The notes below the pieces were generated by a model that saw only the letters and a program-made list of their open reading frames with translations, made no database searches and was not told the DNA's origin. Both the position numbers and the translations under genes were made by a program. A DNA stretch of 64,000 bases from Latrodectus hesperus (taxonomy: Eukaryota; Arthropoda; Arachnida; Araneae; Theridiidae), in contig CM075852.1 in the NCBI GenBank assembly GCA_037975125.1, positions 6,864,792-6,928,791 on the forward strand. Reading direction: 5' to 3'. Shown here in pieces: positions 62,889 to 64,000 of this stretch; positions within the stretch are counted from its first letter, which is position 1; each line of letters starts with the position of its first letter.

Positions 62889-63637
62889 CTAAAGCAAAAG
62901 TTAATGAAAAGGAGATTTTTCAAAATTTTAGCTCATAAACAGAAGTTAAAATTATCATTGTGTTTATGTAGACAGTATCGGGACCAGCTACTAGTTTGTA
63001 AATTTTAGGGTCGTAAATATGAGCATTTACTGTGCTAACAAAATATGATCTGAAATATTATCTATTGGTATTGATTGTGATAAAATGAAATTGCTTCTTC
63101 CAATTCTGGATAAAATGGTTTAAAATATTAACTGCTGAAAAGCTAAAGTTAATTTTGAAAATGTTAATACAATCTGGCATAAAAGTAATTGGAAGTTGTT
63201 AAACTGTACTAAAACTGTTGTGGAAAAAAAATAAACAAGTTGGTGTAAAAATTTCACTTGAAAAATGCATCCAATGACATACATGGTTTAATTGAAGTAA
63301 AATGTTATATATTAAGAAATTAAATCATTAAATGTTCTACATATTTTTGCTCTCTCAAATGAAAGCTTTATGGAATAAACTATAAGACATACTAAATGAT
63401 TTATTTCAGAGTATCTTTCAGTGAGAACGTTCACTTATAAATGAAATTATATGCGTATTATGTATTTATTTTTTCTGTCTTGCAGGTTTTGGAAATGGAA
63501 GTGAAGACTTGCTTCATCCTCAAGCATTGATAAATGGTCCGATGCTGTCACGTTCAATGTCCTCAGGGAAAGCTTCTTCAAGTGTGACACCTTTGAATAA
63601 GGAACAGTTTAGAGAAGCATTGGTTTATATGCTTCAG
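35117..63637 (+). CDS. DCP1: DCP1, mRNA-decapping enzyme 1 (eight exons, 3' end outside window)
   Basis: DCP1 binds and activates the decapping enzyme DCP2, which removes the 5' cap in cytoplasmic P-bodies. The coding exons are 35117-35245, 39379-39419, 42349-42476, 45112-45178, 45676-45826, 49196-49864, 60070-60208 and 63486-63637, all with GT-AG borders and consistent phase, giving 492 residues. Residues 1-122 form the EVH1-like domain: [17 protein letters not shown] and IYGIWFYEK match the family closely. Y34 and W43 sit where human DCP1A has Y36 and W45 of the proline-ligand patch. [14 protein letters not shown] (about 158-171) matches the helix after EVH1. PLTLGMLF (215-222) resembles motif [17 protein letters not shown] (477-492) begins the trimerisation helix, so at least one more exon is expected to the right. 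An in-frame TGA at 35108-35110 fixes the start. Family assignment is firm; the internal linker is less conserved. Confidence 0.93.
37168..37900 (-). pseudogene. Merlin (ISXO2-like) transposase relic in DCP1 intron 1
   Basis: From high to low coordinate the minus strand encodes NWFEGS...[32 protein letters not shown], a frameshifted middle, [25 protein letters not shown] and ILQYFPPK. These are the landmarks of the ISXO2-like DDE domain of Merlin transposons: the YYWC segment, a central D, and the H-TQ-ER-W block. Frames 37524-37811 and 37168-37353 hold most of it, with a broken stretch between. No terminal repeats are identified. Confidence 0.8.
37975..38885 (-). mobile_element. LINE 3' fragment, antisense in DCP1 intron 1
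   Basis: It contains an RNase H domain and a following Cys-rich motif of a LINE ORF2 on the minus strand, then a short 3' region ending near 37975. It is 5'-truncated near 38885. Termini are approximate. Confidence 0.75.
38318..38881 (-). pseudogene. LINE RNase H domain (antisense, intron 1)
   Basis: The domain opens with [13 protein letters not shown], just upstream of the Met at 38848. It continues [37 protein letters not shown] and [10 protein letters not shown]. All four catalytic acidic positions (D, E, D, D) are present in one frame. Beyond a stop near 38320 the strand goes on with [17 protein letters not shown] and a CRGCHYMEK...LCEC zinc-knuckle-like end. Reverse transcriptase is missing. 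Jockey/R1-type placement is by motif only. Confidence 0.82.
39379..39419 (+). CDS. DCP1: DCP1 coding exon 2 (residues 44-57)
   Basis: This 41-base exon reads [13 protein letters not shown], nearly identical to the matching stretch of animal DCP1 proteins. The acceptor is TTTTGCAG and the donor is GTAATT. It leaves two bases of a split Arg codon. Confidence 0.93.
39420..42348 (+). other. DCP1 intron 2
   Basis: AT-rich intron of 2929 bases. I find no coding relic or structured repeat in it. Confidence 0.8.
42349..42476 (+). CDS. DCP1: DCP1 coding exon 3 (residues 57-100)
   Basis: The exon encodes the central EVH1 strands: [22 protein letters not shown] and PFLLYRN. Acceptor ATATTTAG, donor GTAAAA; one base of the next codon is carried over. 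Confidence 0.93.
44540..44792 (+). mobile_element. SINE family A copy in DCP1 intron 3
   Basis: It starts at the B box (GGATTCGAATCC) and runs through TTCGGGCATGGATG, CCTATAAACGGG, GCTACTCGCCTCCGTGACTT and GGCCTTGTTGTGGC to GCCCGCCATTGG and an A run. The A-box part of the head is absent. It is in sense orientation to DCP1. Confidence 0.85.
45112..45178 (+). CDS. DCP1: DCP1 coding exon 4 (residues 100-122)
   Basis: The exon reads [21 protein letters not shown], the last strand and C-terminal helix of EVH1. Acceptor AATTTCAG, donor GTATGT; it ends with two bases of a split codon. Confidence 0.92.
45676..45826 (+). CDS. DCP1: DCP1 coding exon 5 (residues 122-172)
   Basis: The exon covers the end of the EVH1 helix, a Ser/Gln-rich linker and the conserved [16 protein letters not shown] segment, which parallels IDILEMLSRAKDEYE of human DCP1A. 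Acceptor TATTTCAG, donor GTATGT; it ends in phase 0. Confidence 0.9.
45957..46761. mobile_element. hAT-like non-autonomous element in DCP1 intron 5
   Basis: The ends are ATAGCTGCCAA and TTGACAGGTAT, inverted with two mismatches. The flanks GTACTTGC and GTACTTGT are an 8-base duplication with one mismatch. Subterminal TCTACTGATTT motifs occur at both sides. No coding part is seen. A related left end (GACCTGTCAAC) lies at about 46893 without a partner. Confidence 0.6.
46893..49195. other. Rest of DCP1 intron 5
   Basis: Starts with an unpaired hAT-like left end. 48471-48689 is less AT-rich and open for 72 codons with several Cys; I do not recognise it. The remainder is AT-rich without features. 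Confidence 0.5.
49196..49864 (+). CDS. DCP1: DCP1 coding exon 6 (residues 173-395)
   Basis: This is the largest exon, 669 bases and fully open. It encodes a Ser/Lys/Pro-rich linker that is probably disordered. [15 protein letters not shown] lies near its start and resembles DCP1 motif [16 protein letters not shown] lies near its end. Acceptor TATTTTTAG, donor GTAAGT. The frame stays open into the intron until about 50011; this is read-through, since the GTAAGT donor is a perfect consensus. Confidence 0.88.
50580..54330 (+). mobile_element. Heavily decayed LINE-like region in DCP1 intron 6
   Basis: Around 54050-54180 the plus strand reads [19 protein letters not shown] then [14 protein letters not shown] and LMW, which matches the intron-1 LINE RNase H ([29 protein letters not shown]). 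Upstream, 50740-50790 reads [17 protein letters not shown], possibly a LINE ORF1 remnant. The stretch between is richer in GC than the rest of the intron and has short broken frames. The RNase H match is solid; the extent is a guess. Confidence 0.5.
56290..56800 (-). pseudogene. pogo/Tigger transposase relic, intron 6
   Basis: The minus strand gives degenerate pieces in order: [12 protein letters not shown], then a stretch with NAEFG, a DRWLQKFK helix typical of the CENP-B-type DNA-binding domain, and AEEWKEK. Frames are broken repeatedly. It is weaker than the similar relic at 60850-61960, with which it shares WLQKFK. Confidence 0.45.
60070..60208 (+). CDS. DCP1: DCP1 coding exon 7 (residues 396-442)
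   Basis: The exon reads [19 protein letters not shown] then [18 protein letters not shown], typical DCP1 linker composition with an NQLLSPMDF motif. Acceptor TTTTTCAG, donor GTAATA. Phase joins exon 6 (phase 0) and exon 8 (one base carried). Confidence 0.85.
60472..60593. repeat. (TA)n microsatellite followed by (GT/GC)n and (GTGA)n
   Basis: An uninterrupted TA run at 60472-60560 passes into GTGCGTGTGTGTG and then GTGAGTGAGTGAG, in DCP1 intron 7. Confidence 0.97.
60850..61960 (-). pseudogene. pogo/Tigger transposase relic, intron 7
   Basis: From high to low coordinate on the minus strand: [14 protein letters not shown] (second helix-turn-helix of a CENP-B-type domain), [17 protein letters not shown] (the NCDETGLFF catalytic block with its Asp kept), [30 protein letters not shown], then [13 protein letters not shown] where the second catalytic DN is eroded, and a decayed C-terminus. 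Frame 61531-61755 holds the best-preserved part. Many stops; no terminal repeats identified. Confidence 0.75.
62164..62513 (+). mobile_element. SINE family C with internal perfect inverted repeat
   Basis: A tRNA-like head has A box near GGCTGGTTTGTTAGC and B box GAGTTCGAATCTC. The tail is GCAACAACAAC. It is flanked by a 15-base duplication with two mismatches (ACTTCACCAAATGAA at 62149-62163, ACTTCACCTGATGAA at 62514-62528). The body contains two consecutive hairpins (62315-62339 and 62341-62406). Confidence 0.8.
62315..62406. repeat. Two adjacent hairpins, one with a perfect 27-base stem
   Basis: Hairpin 1: ATTATACCTC (62315-62324) pairs with GAGGTATAAT (62330-62339) around a 5-base loop. 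Hairpin 2: 62341-62367 (starting AGAAGACCCAATAC) is the exact reverse complement of 62380-62406. Three more pairs including G-U reduce the loop to about six bases. The 11-mer GTGAAATTATA occurs at the base of hairpin 1 and again in the loop region of hairpin 2. Confidence 0.95.
62849..62884. repeat. (AT)18 microsatellite
   Basis: Uninterrupted AT run in DCP1 intron 7. Confidence 0.97.
63486..63637 (+). CDS. DCP1: DCP1 coding exon 8 (residues 442-492), start of trimerisation helix
   Basis: The exon ends [16 protein letters not shown], the start of the C-terminal helix that trimerises animal DCP1 (compare SKSQLQDTLIHLIKND in human DCP1A). Acceptor TCTTGCAG, donor GTTTGT. The rest of the domain must lie beyond base 64000. 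Confidence 0.88.
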
Positions 63638-64000
63638 GTTTGTTATTAGCTTTGTTATTTATTCTAATGAAAAATAAAGTATATTTGTTTTAATAGACTT
63701 ACCAACTATCCAAACTTTGGAGAAATGAAATTTATTCAATTGCTTCTCCCTTTCTCTCGATATTTTTCTAATATTTCTTCTATTTTTCCCCCTAAGATGT
63801 CAATAGATGAGAAGTTGTGTGTTTTTTATTTCGTATGTTAATTAATGGAGATATTAGCATATTTAAAATGTTAGTCAAACCAAATTCGTGACAATCAAAA
63901 AATGAGTTGCAAATTGTGAAAGGGGAAAGGCAATACTTAAATTCTTCAAAATCTTATGTTATTAATTTCAGTTTTTGATTGTCTTTGGCCACTTCTCTTA

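Noticed and set aside
63972..64000. Possible ninth DCP1 exon after an AG at 63970-63971
   Set aside because: The in-frame reading (FLIVFGHFS) does not resemble the DCP1 trimerisation domain.

Overview
The window is intron-rich, AT-rich animal DNA packed with transposable elements. It holds one recognisable host gene: mRNA-decapping enzyme 1 (DCP1, plus strand). Eight coding exons lie between 35117 and 63637, and the final exon or exons fall beyond the right edge. Long introns, GT-AG splice sites, mariner, Tc1, hAT, Merlin and pogo relics, Jockey/R1/I-type LINE fragments with (CAA)n tails and tRNA-derived SINEs all suggest an arthropod. A chelicerate such as a spider is the best guess, but that is inference from element style and not from a marker gene.

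Layout. 1-5035: repeats only, namely a dispersed repeat, a (TG)80 microsatellite, a SINE fragment, a fold-back mariner derivative (1974-2690) and a SINE. 5036-5974: a deleted hAT element. 6668-17277: a 10.6 kb tandem array of four internally deleted mariner copies separated by three near-identical 2.34-2.35 kb spacers; both array ends coincide with mariner ends. 18860-19440: a hAT C-terminal relic split by a SINE with a 9-bp target duplication. 19906-21102: a second copy of the deleted hAT with a perfect 8-bp target duplication. 23905-24090: a mariner 3' end. 24419-27183: a nested structure, a probable solo LTR interrupted by a 5'-truncated LINE (12-bp duplication) and a complete-ended but frameshifted Tc1 DD34E element. 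28653-29828: a second 5'-truncated LINE of the same kind. 30511-34669: a SINE fragment, a degenerate minisatellite and a full SINE ending about 450 bases upstream of DCP1.

35117-64000 is DCP1. Spliced exons encode 492 residues: an EVH1-like domain (exons 1-4), an [10 protein letters not shown] helix (exon 5), a low-complexity linker with a DCP1 motif I-like PLTLGMLF (exon 6) and the start of the C-terminal trimerisation helix (exon 8). Introns carry antisense Merlin and LINE RNase H relics (intron 1), a SINE (intron 3), a hAT-like element (intron 5), a decayed LINE and a pogo/Tigger relic (intron 6), and a second pogo/Tigger relic plus a SINE containing a perfect 27-bp inverted repeat (intron 7).

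DCP1 is the activating partner of the DCP2 decapping enzyme in P-bodies. Everything else is selfish DNA in various states of decay; no transposase in the window looks fully functional.
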